From assembly GCA_001600415.1 (NCBI GenBank), contig BCJX01000007.1:1085234-1149233 (forward strand): DNA of 64,000 nucleotides. The letters run 5' to 3'. The position numbers were made by a program, and so were the translations under genes. This DNA is from Pascua guehoae. Taxonomy: Eukaryota; Basidiomycota; Tremellomycetes; Trichosporonales; Trichosporonaceae. Under the pieces are notes generated by a model. That model was not told the DNA's origin. It was given only the letters and a program-made list of their open reading frames with translations, and did not search any database. Of this stretch, positions 22,998-33,735 are shown one piece after another; position 1 is the stretch's first letter; each line of letters begins with the position of its first letter.

Positions 22998-24115
22998 TTG
23001 AGGGCTGCGAGAGCTCGCTCAAAATTATTGGCAGCTGCCGGCGCAGGGCCAATGGGGCGGACAGTTGAGATAGCGTTCGCACGCGCACGGGTACGAGTAC
23101 GGCCACGAGCACCATCGGCGGCGTTGGCCTGGCCGTTGGCCTGGCCGTTGGCGCAGCCATGCTGGCGCGTCCGAAGGATGTGATCATTCTTTACGACGGG
23201 GGTGTTGTTCTGGCGCGGGGAGTTCTGGCGCAGGGAGTTCTGGCGCAGGGAGTTCTGGCGCGGCAAGTCGCCATCGTTGTCGTCAAACGCAAAAATGTGA
23301 AAGCGGTTCGACGGGAGTCGAAGACCGCCGAGCCATTCGTTGATGCGCTGACGCACGACCGCGGGGTCCGGGGGCAGCTCCCGAGGGTAGACGACCATAG
23401 GCTGGCCCTCCTGGTCACCACCTTGCGCGCCGTTGGCCATCGCCGAGAGGGTGATGGGGCCAGAAGGGGCGCGGAACGCCGGGACTTGGGCGTGAAGCTC
23501 TGCGAGAAGTGCAAGCTGAGGCGTCGTGATGCCGGGTACGCCGCGCCCAGGGTCGCGGGGGAGATTGACGAGGCGCTGAGGACGGAGAACGCTGCGGGTA
23601 CGGTTGAAGGAGAACGGGTCCGCGCTGGCAGGGATCACGAAGAGGGGGTCTGTGGCGGTTAGGATAAACAGAAATGAGGAGGTGGCGGACAGGGCGTGGG
23701 CCTAGGAAGGGGCAAGGGACAATAACTCACCACTAGCATGGTCAACTCCGTTGGGGGTGTTGTTTTGCTGGCCCTGCGGCGGCTGAGAGTTTGGTTCAGC
23801 CCCAGCCTCGCCTTGGTTGGGGACTTGGTGAGGCCCAGTCTCGGCTTGGGTGGAGAGGTCGAGAGGATCAGCCTCGAGTTGGCGGTTGGGATAACCCAGG
23901 GGCGAGAGCAGAGAGACGTCCGAGTCGGCGTTGTCGCCCAGGTTGACGGGGACCAGGACGGGCGAAGGAGGGGTGTCAAGGGTGAAACGAATAGAACGGG
24001 GGTGCGGCGGGGTAGGGATGTCGATGGGTAACGTACGCGCAGGCGCAACAGGCGAAGAGGTAGGGGGAGGAGAAGGAACACGCTCGGGCGGCTGGTCGGG
24101 CGGCGTGTTGGACAT
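20777..24115 (-). CDS. Large disordered Pro/Ala-rich protein with acidic C-terminal tail
   Basis: Exons are 24115-23731 and 23649-20777, giving 1085 aa. The GTGAGT donor and CACAG acceptor join in phase to read DHASDPLFVIPASADPF. Nearly the whole chain is low complexity: an N-terminal Pro/Ser-rich part, four RQNSL-type repeats (about 23200-23275), an Ala-rich run, PQAPVV repeated four times (about 22170-22225), then a long PPP/QP-rich region. A short ordered-looking segment near residues 990-1015 (RDAILRFLARQPPLVREAHLRRM) precedes a roughly 60-residue Asp/Glu tail and a basic AKRRKTNRH end resembling a nuclear signal. An acidic tail followed by a basic cluster suggests a nuclear chromatin- or RNA-associated scaffold, but this is inference. 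I do not recognise the family. It is transcribed divergently from the kinase-like gene. Confidence 0.75.
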
Positions 24116-25689
24116 GGTGCTGTGATGTGTGTGCTGGTGGTGAGCGAGGGCAACTTGGTGTTGAGCAACGAGGGTATAGAATATTACTAACCAGAAAAAA
24201 AGGGATGGGCTGGGGTGGGGGTGAAGAGGTAGAGGAAATATTGAGAGGGGAGTGGGAAGAGGAGTGGTTGGTGAAGAGAAGAGAGAACGATCAAGTCTTG
24301 GGGGTTTTTATACACGTCCACGGCGGGGACGACGACCGGCGGCGACACTCGACTCAGGCTGGGTTTGGCCCACACCCCGCGCTTTCCATCACAAGGTACG
24401 GCGTTCGCACGCGCCACACATTGCCTGGCGCCGGCCGTACGACCTTGTTGCGCCAAACACGAGCGCCACCGCTCGACAAACATTGCCATGGGTCGAAATG
24501 GGGTCCTATAGCACCACTTGCCCTCTCGCCGTGCGCTGCCGCTTGCCCCGGATTTCTCATTGTCACGGGGTCCCTCGGGGCCACTCTAAGGGTCCGCGGG
24601 TGCGTCCAGTTTGCTCGGCGACGCCTCGTTCCGCAACACAGCACAAGAAGCCAAATCAGCGAGCATTTGTGGACGCCATCAGTCCACTCAACCTCGCCTG
24701 CAGCCGCCGGCACAAGTTGTGGGGTAAAAAAAAAATCGGAATAGGCAGGGGCATCACGCTGACCCTGCAGATCACTCAGAGTGCTAGCCGAGACCCTGTT
24801 CCACGAAGAGCACAACAAACCAAACCAGTGAGTGTTTTTCACCCTCGTCAGTCGAGTTAATTCCCTCCGGCCGCCAGCACACACTCTGGGGCAGAAAAAA
24901 AAATCGCAAGAGGTAGGCAGGCGCAGCACGCTCACCCCTACCCTGCAGACCCCTTTCTGTTTGTGTTTTTGCTGTGATGGCCGCGAGTTTGCTGCGACTT
25001 TGTTGTCGGCACCACACTCTCGCAGGGGCCGCCAATTATTCCTCAATCCGGAAAACCACGTCCTCCGCAACCATCCTCTGCCTCTGTGCTGTGCAAAGTG
25101 TGCCAGAAGGCCAGACAAGGCCTCAAACTCGCCTATTCCGAGAAGCGTGGTGCGCAGAAAAAATTGGGGGACATACACAAGCCGCGAGAGGGACGTCGGC
25201 CAGGCGTGTGAGTGGCGTTTTCGTCGCCGAGTTTGGCCGGCCAACTCGCAGCGTGCGGTGCGCAGCCGGTCGTCTTCTCATTGTGACGAGGTCGTGGAGC
25301 ACGCCTTGGCAATGGCAGAGAACATATACACACACGTTGGTACAGGCACAATCTGCAGAGGAACCAGTGCGAGCGCGTCGTGTGTTGTTGCCGTGTGGCG
25401 AGGCCATGCCGCTGTTCCCTTCCGCTGCCACCCTCGTTTTCTTCCAGCGTGCTTGGTTGGGCCGCTTGTTTCACCACAGCCATGGGATCCGCGCGAGTTA
25501 TTTATTTGACACGTATTTCGCGACGTGACTGCGTCCATACTTCGGCTTTCGTGCACAGACAGGGACGCGGTCCGTGCGGGGACTGTTTGCTACGTCACGA
25601 CAAAGCACGCACGAACGGTTGTCTGTCTATTCACTTGTTTCTGCTCTGAACCGCTTGCCACCAAACGCTCACACCCACCACCTCTCGTC
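24116..25689. promoter_or_regulatory. Bidirectional intergenic region with three diverged repeat copies
   Basis: This lies between the divergent starts at 24115 (minus) and 25690 (plus). Diverged copies of a block with an A-run followed by a Pro/Ala-rich-looking GC segment occur around 24629-24780, 24797-24950 and 25087-25170 (A-runs near 24725, 24890 and 25159). The first two are offset by 168 bp. This upstream duplication leaves a 296-codon minus frame (24354-25244) open by chance. Promoter function is inferred from position. Confidence 0.5.
24305..24312 (-). promoter_or_regulatory. TATA box of the large disordered-protein gene
   Basis: TATAAAAA on the minus strand, about 190 bp upstream of the ATG at 24115. 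A second, weaker TA-rich stretch lies at 24175-24190. Confidence 0.45.
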
Positions 25690-26676
25690 ATGCCCCCCGT
25701 GCGTTACCTCAACTGGACCTATGGCCACAAATCTTGCGACCTCGTAACGGACAACTCGGTCGTGTACAAGGTCCGCTGGGCGCCCAACACGCTCGCCGAC
25801 CAGGTGCTGAATGGCCTTGCCCCCCTGCCCCCGACAGAGTGGACTGGCGTCCTCATCGACGGCAACACGATGACGCAGCTGAGCGACGCTGAGATTACCG
25901 CCTTCCGCGCGTCGCGGACCGACGAGTCCATGGCAGCCGCCGAGGAGGGAGTGGCAAAGTGGGACGCCGAAAACACGGCCGAGGCGGTGCGCTCGAGCGT
26001 GTTCCTCTCTCTCCCCGTTGTCGAGGGCCAAGGGGAGGCTAGTACCGAGCCCGACGTCGCGGCCGCCAAGCCCAAACATTTCCTCATGCTCCCCCGCTCT
26101 GTGCGCGAGGTGGAGAATCTGCTCGCGGTACGCGGCCGCCCCCACCTCGTCCAGGTCGTGGGCCGCACGCCCTCCAACGAGCTCGTGCTCGAGCACGCCG
26201 GGCGGAGCCTGACCGAGTGGATGCTGCTGCCGCCCAAGACGGCCCCCGAGCTCGGCTGGGCGCTCGACGTCGCGCGCGCCCTCGGCACGCTCCACACGCT
26301 CGGTATCGTGCACAAGGACATTACGACCAACAACGTCGTCGTCGCGGGACCCCACGCCGTGCTGTGCGACCTCGAGTGCGGCCCGTCCACGCTCTATGTC
26401 GTCCCGCCCGACGTCGTGCTGGCTCACACCTTTGAGGCCGACGCCGGCGGGCTCACGGGGACCTTTGACCTCGGCCCGCCCAGTGACGTGTTTGCCTTTG
26501 GCCTCCTCCTGTGGTCCATCGAGAAGCGCAACACGCCCCGCCCCCACGCCGCTGCTCACCTCGAGCGCTCGGGGCCCTTCGCCGATATTATGGACGACTG
26601 CCTCTGCCCCGACCCCGCACGGCGCCCGACCATGGACGAGGTTGTGGAGCGCATCCAGGCCGTCCTCGCGAGCTGA
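25690..26676 (+). CDS. Divergent protein-kinase-like protein (DFG replaced by DLE)
   Basis: A single-exon protein of 328 aa. The first 110 residues are unrelated to a canonical N-lobe. A kinase-like core follows: a possible helix C (SVREVENLLAVRG, about 137-149), a hinge-like ELVLEHAGRSLTEWM, a catalytic loop IVHKDITTNN (His208, Asp210, Asn215 by my count), then CDLEC at 226-230 where DFG would be, and a C-lobe with PPSDVFAFGLLLWSIE and a PARRPTMDEVV end. The HxDxxxxN loop is retained but the glycine loop and a clear VAIK lysine are not, and DFG reads DLE, so catalysis is doubtful. Small HKD-type kinase-like proteins of this build are common in basidiomycetes. Substrate and role are unknown. 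The gene is divergent from the large disordered-protein gene. Confidence 0.8.
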   Translation: MPPVRYLNWTYGHKSCDLVTDNSVVYKVRWAPNTLADQVLNGLAPLPPTEWTGVLIDGNTMTQLSDAEITAFRASRTDESMAAAEEGVAKWDAENTAEAVRSSVFLSLPVVEGQGEASTEPDVAAAKPKHFLMLPRSVREVENLLAVRGRPHLVQVVGRTPSNELVLEHAGRSLTEWMLLPPKTAPELGWALDVARALGTLHTLGIVHKDITTNNVVVAGPHAVLCDLECGPSTLYVVPPDVVLAHTFEADAGGLTGTFDLGPPSDVFAFGLLLWSIEKRNTPRPHAAAHLERSGPFADIMDDCLCPDPARRPTMDEVVERIQAVLAS

Positions 26677-28573
26677 TGATTTCCTCTGCATCCCGCTCAC
26701 CCGGCGCTGGGTTTTGCCTCGCGCCTGCGATTTTCTCGTTGGTTGTGTGCATGTGAAGAGCATTGTCGTTCAGGCGTTACCAAGCATTGTTATTAGCTAG
26801 CCATGCATGCATTTGGTGCACGTGATGGTCTCGTCTGGTCTGGTGTATGCGTTTCCGACGCCGACTCTTCTTGGCCGTAATGCGGGTGTTTGGTTCTGTA
26901 CAGTGGCCCAGTGGCCGTCAGAAAGGTTGCGACCTCCAATGCATTGCGCCCACCCATCCCATGAGACTTCTGGCATCTTGCAAGGTACAAGATCAGAGGC
27001 TTTCGGTCAAGCATACCTGAGGCAGCCCTGGAGGCAGTCGCAACCTTTCTGACGGCCACTGTACGGCCGTGTCCATTAGGGCGCCACAGAGGGCCGTGCA
27101 TTCCAATTAGTCAATAAAGGTGACGCACGGCCTTCGAGCCTGGGTAATACTTAGTCGGTCGGCCTGGACGCCGTGATATTGGTCCCTCGGCCACGAGCAG
27201 GGCGTCAATGTCATCTGGGCGGCTTTCAGCGAGACGGTGGTCATGTGCTGCCATGTTAATGCAGCTGCGTTCGCGTCCGTGGCAAGCACCTCCGAAATGG
27301 CTCAGATGCCATCCCACTGGGACTGGCGGGATAAGCCATGGCCCGAGGGGGATCATCTTAACCCACACAACTATAGTATGTACCCCATGGATGTACCAGA
27401 GGGAATGTCGGCGGGCTTGCTCCGAGCAACGCCTAGGACAGCCAAGCTCAGGCTACCTGTTCGCATCGTTCACTCCTGGGACACTCGCTCGCGTTCACGT
27501 TTGGACACACCAGCCCCCCTCACGTACTGTGTCGGGAAAGTCGTGAGACTGCCACATTGGGCTTGGGTACACGCACACAGGAAATTCAGGATACAACCGC
27601 GTAGGCAGCATTAGTGTGGTGGCTTGCCGTTAGTGCCTATGCGCATCTTCACCTGGCCCGAGCTGAATGTGGTATTCTCACGACTTTGCGGACGCACCTG
27701 TATGCGATTCGCTGGTCCTTGGCTATCGGCGACAGCAAACTTTTTCGGCATGGCAGAAAGGTTGCGCGTCAGGCAGACTGCACAAGCGAGGAGCGAGGAG
27801 GGATCGCGGGACGACACGCGTGGTAGGGATTTTGCTCGTGTATTCCGAATACTATTCAGTTGCAGTCACGCTTGGTGTGCGCGGTAATAATTGCATGACA
27901 CCGGGAGTGCTGTGAGTGGTATGTGGTGGGAACGAGGCGGGCAAGGCGGTGGGTGCTGGGGTTCGGCTGCCTGCCCTCTCGTCGTCTACCATTCTACCTT
28001 GCCCTTTCTCTCGACATCGTCACGAACAGGCCTCTCATTGTGTGTGTGACGCGTGAAAGACCCAGAGGTGCTGGGATCTATCTGTGTGCTAGTGTGGCGG
28101 GGTCGCTTGTGTATCACGTTTGGACCTCCTGTTCCCATACCGGTCGGGCACGTTCGGCCCCAGTATTCGCCCACGTATGCATCCTTGGCCCATGAGAAAT
28201 AATTTCGAGCAGAGGACGATGAGTAGAAGAGGCCTGCAGTTTTATTCAGTACCGTACTGCGCGCCGTTGGCAGTAAATGCACGTGAGAGAAATAAGGCAG
28301 CGTTGAGTCCATGAGATCGCCAGCCGTCCACACGCCCACACTCACTCGTCATGCAATCACAGTACAACACTACATCTCCTCATGTGCTCCCTCGTGCGCT
28401 TCCCGTGCACTCGAGCACGCCTCTGCCACATGCACACTTGGTCCCCATTGCCACAGCCCCAGCACTAGTCGCGCACGGTCAGTGCTCATGCCCCAACGCC
28501 CCATTTCCTGTCCTTGGCCCTTCTCGTTCCGTTCCTGTCGGTCCACATCCACCCCCGACACTTCCCCTCTGTA
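26677..28573. other. Gene-free region containing a small inverted-repeat element
   Basis: Apart from the element at 26901-27061 no gene is supported. Frames at 27208-27614 and 27923-28345 lack domains. The right end is the 3' flank of ARL8. Confidence 0.5.
26901..27061. mobile_element. Small MITE-like element with CAGTGG termini, 161 bp
   Basis: A perfect 25-bp inverted repeat, CAGTGGCCGTCAGAAAGG..., lies at 26909-26933 and 27037-27061. The left CAGTGGCC end is tandemly duplicated (26901-26908), so the element may begin at 26901. With that boundary both sides are flanked by TA (26899-26900 and 27062-27063), as for Tc1/mariner/pogo-type insertions, and the CAGTGG terminus fits that group. There is no coding capacity. 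Confidence 0.7.
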
Positions 28574-30789
28574 TCAGCTCGCACGCTGTGTGAGCCACTG
28601 GAGCACAATGTCGAGATTGTGCTTTGTCTTGTTACTTGTCGAGTAGCACTGAGTGTCAGTAGATAGCACACGCGTGGTTCCTGGGGTAACGGCTGGCCCG
28701 TCCGGTGACATCGCGGAACACCTGCCCGAGCGTCGCGCGAAGCCAACACGTACCGAAACGACTCGTCCCCCAAGCTCGCCCAATCGCATCTCCCGGATCA
28801 TGTCGTCGACAGCGAGCGCCCCTGGGAGGTCGTTCTTGTTCGCGAGCACGAGGAGAGGGATACCCTGTAGGCTTGGCGTGGTGAGGAGTGCATGCAGCTC
28901 GTGGGTGGCTGTTGGCAAAGCGGCTTTCTGCTGTGTTAGTCCACGCAGCTCCTAACGTGCCAATACGGCCGAGACGGGTCCAACGCCTTCGGAGGGCGAG
29001 TCGAAGCGAACCACCGCCAGAGTGGCACACGGCACTCACATCTGCTGCGTCCACAACGTAGATAATAGCGTTGGCTCCGCGGCAATATCGGTCCCACATT
29101 CCACGGAACTTGGGTTGGCCCTGTGACATGTTAGTCGGTCCCTCTGAGTGCAAGAAGTGCGAGCGTTGTGTCTGCAGAGACGATGATCCAGGGTGCTCGT
29201 TCATCGCGCAGCCGAGGCGTCCTGGTAGAGGTCTAGAGGCAGCCATAGATAACCAAATCGGTCACGGGATCTGCTGCCAGCGATGACAAGCCGGGCATTG
29301 TTGAGAGAGTCGACGAGAACGTCGGAGCAGGCAAACCGACGACCACAAATAAGGTGGTAGGCCGGGAAGGCCAGCACATCGTCCCCACCGACGTTTGCGA
29401 CGTTACAATCACCCACCCGGCAGCTGCAGGTGACATGAAGACCCTCATATACGCCCCCAACCATCACGCTGCAAGACCACCACGCTTATGGGTCATTCTG
29501 CGCGTAGAAGCCGAATGACTCGCGGCTCGGGTGCGTCTGCAGCAGTAGCCCCTGGATGGTGAGAGCAAGCACACGGCTTGCTTCTCTTGTAACACGCGCT
29601 GGAGCAGGCATAGCGGTGTACAGCGGTGGGACTGTAACAAGGGGACGAGGCCCCATCGCACTCCGCGGACGTCACCCGAACAACACCCGTCTCCGTATCG
29701 TTCTCAGCTGCAAGCTGCACGCGCCGAACGTGCACCGAACAGGCAGAGCTGACAAACTCCAGATCAGACGGCCGATGCAGCAGGAACAGACGTCCAGCGT
29801 GCACTTGCTGTGCCGGCTCTACCGTATTCCAGCCCGCCGTCGGCCAACCCTCTTGCTTGACGCCTCGGGGTCACTTCAAGCCCACCCAACAGCTCACCAC
29901 ACCTCTGCTTACGTGCGCGTCCTGCCTGCTTATCCCCTGCTTGCCCGTATGCGTGCCTGCCCCCGTGCATGCGTGCTTGCCTCCTTCTCTGCCTCCACAC
30001 CACCTCGCTTCCCTCCACGGAACCCAGGTACCGACACACATGCCCACGGCGGACTCACCGCAACATCCCACACCTTCATGGTCACATTGCCCTTGCGCAC
30101 TTGGCGGAGGTTGAACGCGACTGTGGGGACGACCTCTTCAGACCACTGGTCCGAGCCGAGGACGTTGACGAGGCTGTGGGCGGAAAGAGCCGAGGGCGAG
30201 CGGGAGCGTGAGGTTGAGGGAAAAGTTCCATCGTGAGAGTGGGCGTGGTCGAACGAGGGTCCGCCGACGAGGTCAAGGTCGGTGGTGGGACGGAGAGGAC
30301 ACGCGAGAAGGAGGCAGAGGAGAGCGAGGTGGTCGACGGGAATGCGATGATGTCGAGAGCACATCGGAAGCCAACAGGTCGACGGTGTTGGGCAGTCGAG
30401 AGACGCGATACCGGAGTGAGGTACAGTCGACCAACACCGATAACGGCGACAAGCACAGCGCAGGCAATCGGCAGCGTCCGTATACGCATAGCAGCGAGAG
30501 GGGAGTGGAGCGCGTCGCATGTCCGTGCCGCGGAAGCGTGAAGCAGCACGAGTACGACGAGGTGCGACGAGTACGACGAGCAGGATGGCAGAAGATGGAA
30601 AGTAGTTTGAGATGGGGCGTACGTCATGACGATCGGGGGTCAGCACGTCCTCTCTCGCGTGCAGGGGTAGGGGTGTACGGCTACGCACCTCGTCTTTCCG
30701 CTCGCTTGGAGGCCGACGATGGTGACTTCGAGGTGTTTGGACCAGAAGAGCGAGGCGAGCCAGGAGAAGAAGTTGGCGATCATGGACAT
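28574..30789 (-). CDS. ARL8: ARL8-type ADP-ribosylation-factor-like GTPase
   Basis: Exons in transcript order are 30789-30689, 30173-30059, 29120-29040, 28927-28754 and 28648-28574, giving 181 aa (family usually about 186). The N-terminus [16 protein letters not shown] is the amphipathic helix typical of Arl8, followed by [15 protein letters not shown] (P-loop), [12 protein letters not shown] (switch I), [19 protein letters not shown] (switch II), [20 protein letters not shown] (base recognition) and a C-terminal [11 protein letters not shown] helix. Arl8 sits on lysosomes/vacuoles and recruits motor adaptors and tethers in animals; it is absent from Saccharomyces. The DVAGQ motif replaces the usual DIGGQ. 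Introns 2 and 3 in genomic terms are unusually long for this window (515 and 938 nt), whereas the others are 105-119 nt. Confidence 0.92.
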
Positions 30790-31711
30790 GGTGGTGGGGT
30801 GGTGAAGGAGGGTGGAGGGGTGGGAGAGGGGGGGGGGGGGGGGGGGTATGAAGGGATGGGGGGATGGGAGGCGGCGCGCGAGAGTCGGCGAGGCGGTCGG
30901 GAGCCAATGTATCGACGGCGTACAGTGACGCGATGAAAGGAGTGGCGAGGTTAAAGTGTTGGTCGAAGGAGAGTTGATGTTGACGGAGTGCACGAAAGAA
31001 GACACTACGAGAACGCGTCGCCTGTGCCGCTGTCGCGTGCCAAGATTCTGGCGGCTGTAGCCTGGAGCCTCGGCCGACGTACAGACGTACAGACGTGCGC
31101 AGCAAGAGGTCCGAGCAGAGTGGAGAGTGGCGTGAGGTGGTGGCGGTGGCCGGGGGGATGGCGAGAGAGAGAGAGGGAGGGGTCGGGGGGTGTGGATGAG
31201 GACACGAGGTAGCAGGGGGCAGTGGTGGCAATGGGATGGACGAGGGGAGCGTGTACCTGGGTTTGTACCTGGTACATAGATGGATGGATGGATGGATGGA
31301 TGGATGGGTCAGTGGCGGCGGCCCACAAATGACGCAACAGGGACAAGTCCGAGTTTAAGGGACACAGGGGTTCGCGGCTCGCGGCTGACCAACGTAACAA
31401 CAACAGCACGAGTGCACTGCCTGGAGGCGCGGCAGCATCGACTGGTGCCAGCACTACTCTATGCACCCCACACATCATGCATGCACATCTATAAACAGTA
31501 CAAGTATGGCCGGCAAACTCGTAGAGGCAGGGAGAAGAAACGCTTGAGCCGCGCGCTTAAGACAGAAGCAAAGGCATGCGTGCATGCGTGGGCGCCGGCC
31601 ACACCGCGCGAGGTACAGGGGGGCCCAAGGCTGCTCGCCACTGGTATATTCCTGGCGCGCACGCCGCTGTTCGCGGCTGGTAGCCGGGAGCACTTGCACT
31701 CGGACTCGCTC
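30790..31711. other. ARL8 upstream region with C-run and TGGA repeat
   Basis: On the minus strand the ARL8 leader carries a C19 run (plus-strand G at 30828-30846), only 38-56 nt before the ATG. A (TGGA)7-type run lies at 31278-31307. No gene is supported; the right end is the 3' flank of the splicing-factor gene. Confidence 0.5.
31277..31307. repeat. (ATGG)n microsatellite
   Basis: Seven perfect four-base units. A similar run occurs at 33992-34020, upstream of the splicing-factor gene. Confidence 0.9.
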
Positions 31712-33735
31712 TTAAAAGTGCGCCTTGAACAAGCCCTCGGAAATGTACTGCGACCCGAGCTTGCGACCGCCAAAGAATCGCCCCGCGAGCCCCTGGTGCG
31801 CGCGCTCTGCCCCGTCAACGTCGGTGAACTCGATGTACACGTCGCCCTTGTTGCTCATCTTGTCGACCTTGATGCGGGCGACACGGCCATACTTGTTCTC
31901 GACCTCGCCCTTTACGTCGGCGGCGAGCTCGAGGTCCCAGTTGCGCTCCGTCTCCTCGTCGGGGTTGAACATGTTGTTGACGAGGAGGAAGTGGGTCGGG
32001 CGCGCGGCGGGCGCGGGCTTGGGCTGGGCGACAAGCTTGGGAGCAGACGAGCCTCCGGGGGGTTCGGTACGCGCGAGCTTGTACATGAGGTCCATGCGGC
32101 CGGCGGCGTCGAGACGCCCACCGCGGCGCTCCTCGATGCGCTCAGCGCGTGGCGCTTGCTTTTCCTCGACAGGCTGGGCCTTAATCTTCTTGTCTGCGAG
32201 CTCAAAGCCGTCCATCGCATCCAGGGCCAGCTGGGCCGACCCCAACTCGCGGAACTGAATGTAGGCCGTGCCCTTCGAGTTGCCGACAATGTCGCGGTGC
32301 AAGTCGACAAACTCAATGTCGCCAAACGGCTCAAATACCTGCCGCAGGTCCTCCTTTGTCAGGTCTTCCTGGAGGTTGGTAATGTACACGCGGTGGTACG
32401 GGATGGCCGCGCCGGCGTGTGCTTCCGGGTCGTAGCCAGGCGGGAAGATGAGACCAGTCGAGAGCGGCGGGAAACGGTGGCGCGCGCGTTCGCGGCGCTC
32501 ACCGCGCAACTGCGTGAGAATAGTACTCAGATCAATACCCTCGCGGTCGGCCGGCGTCAGGCCGACTGCAATCGGCATGCCCATCACAACCGTACCGGTC
32601 AGCGCAATCGCGCGGTTTACGAGTTCTGGGGAAGACAACTCGACGTAGCCAACACTGCAGCGTAAGCGAGCGGGTCAATGAACTCAAAGAAACACCCAAG
32701 ACTCACCCCTTTGACATGCGCGCACCGCGGTCCATAATGATGCGTGCGTGGCGCACCGTCCCGCGCCCGAGCTTGTCCTCGAAGAAGAGACCCAGGTCGT
32801 TGCTCGAGAGACGAGAAGCAATCTGGGAAACAAAGACTGAGCGCAACTCGGCGTCCACCTCATCAAGGAGGTTGTCCGCATCGTCCCTGCCAGACCTACG
32901 GGGGCGGGGAGAACGCTGTCCGTCAACACAGGAACAGTACAATGCAACTGCCAAAACTCACGTAGTCACCACCACGCGCCGCACGGCGCTCCTCACGCAT
33001 CTCACGGTCGCGACGCTCACGCGACCGCTCCCTTTCCTCGCGCGCACGGGCGCGGCGCTCCTCACGCTCGCGGTCGAGGCGGTCGCGCGAACGGTCGCGG
33101 GAGCGCGAGCGAGTCTTCGAATACTGACTGCGTGTGTGCGACGGCGTCGGCGACGGCGAGCGGCCCCGCTCGCGCCCACGCCCATTGCGCTCACGGTCAC
33201 GGTCCCGGTCCCGGTCGCCCCCCGAAGCACGCGAGGTGCCCCTCTCGTGGTCCCTGTCGCGCTCGCGCTCACGGTCGCGGTCGCGGTCCCTGCGGTCATA
33301 GTCGCGGTCATCACGGTCATGCCGGCGCCGGCGGCGCTCGTCGCGCTCACGTTCCTCGTCGCTGTCGTAGCGGCGCCTGTCGTCACGGTCACGGTCACGG
33401 CCCCGGTCATAGTCACGGTCACGGTCACCACGGTCACGTTCGCGATCGCGGTCGCGGTAGTCTCGGTCGCGGGTGCGCTCGCTGCGGTCATCGCGGTCAC
33501 GCTCTCGGTCGCGGGTACGTTCGCTGCGCTCGCTGCGCTCGCGGTCGTCGTGGCGGTGACGCCGGGACCTGTCGCGATCATCATCGTCATCTTCACGATG
33601 ACGCTTCTCACGCTTACTGCCGCTGTCAGCTGGGGGTACGCGGCGGCTGAATGAAGCCCGGTATACGTACGAAGTGAGTTCTGGAGTACGGTCACGGCTG
33701 CCAGCACGGGCTGCCATGGGTGGCGTTGCGGACAT
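31712..33735 (-). CDS. RBM39/CAPER-like splicing factor (RS domain, two RRMs, UHM)
   Basis: Exons are 33735-32962, 32915-32707 and 32654-31712, giving 641 aa with introns of 46 and 52 nt. Residues 50-265 are an Arg/Asp/Glu/Ser repeat domain (RDRDRERDRGDRD-like, then SRSRDRSRDR). RRM1 begins at about 284 (SVFVSQIASRLSSNDLGLFF) and runs through SKGVGYVEL. RRM2 begins near 414 (HRVYITNLQEDLTKEDLRQ...KGTAYIQF). A C-terminal U2AF-homology motif begins near 548 (THFLLVNNMFNPDEETERNW...GRFFGGRKL). This order is that of RBM39/CAPER and fission yeast Rsd1, which link U2 snRNP to branch-site recognition in the nucleus. In the UHM the usual Arg-X-Phe motif reads GRFFGG. The three exons give an uninterrupted domain sequence. 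Confidence 0.92.

Noticed and set aside
24354..25244. 296-codon minus frame with internal repeats
   Set aside because: Its repeats are the DNA-level promoter duplications; the 168-bp period is a multiple of three, which keeps the frame open by chance.
29556..30236. 226-codon plus frame inside an ARL8 intron
   Set aside because: It has no domain and partly overlaps ARL8 exon 2 antisense. The ARL8 splice sites and protein fit are much stronger.
33132..33650. Plus-strand frames of 172 and 312 codons over the splicing factor
   Set aside because: They mirror the Arg/Asp/Glu repeat domain of the minus-strand RBM39-like gene, and their composition is the shadow of that repeat.
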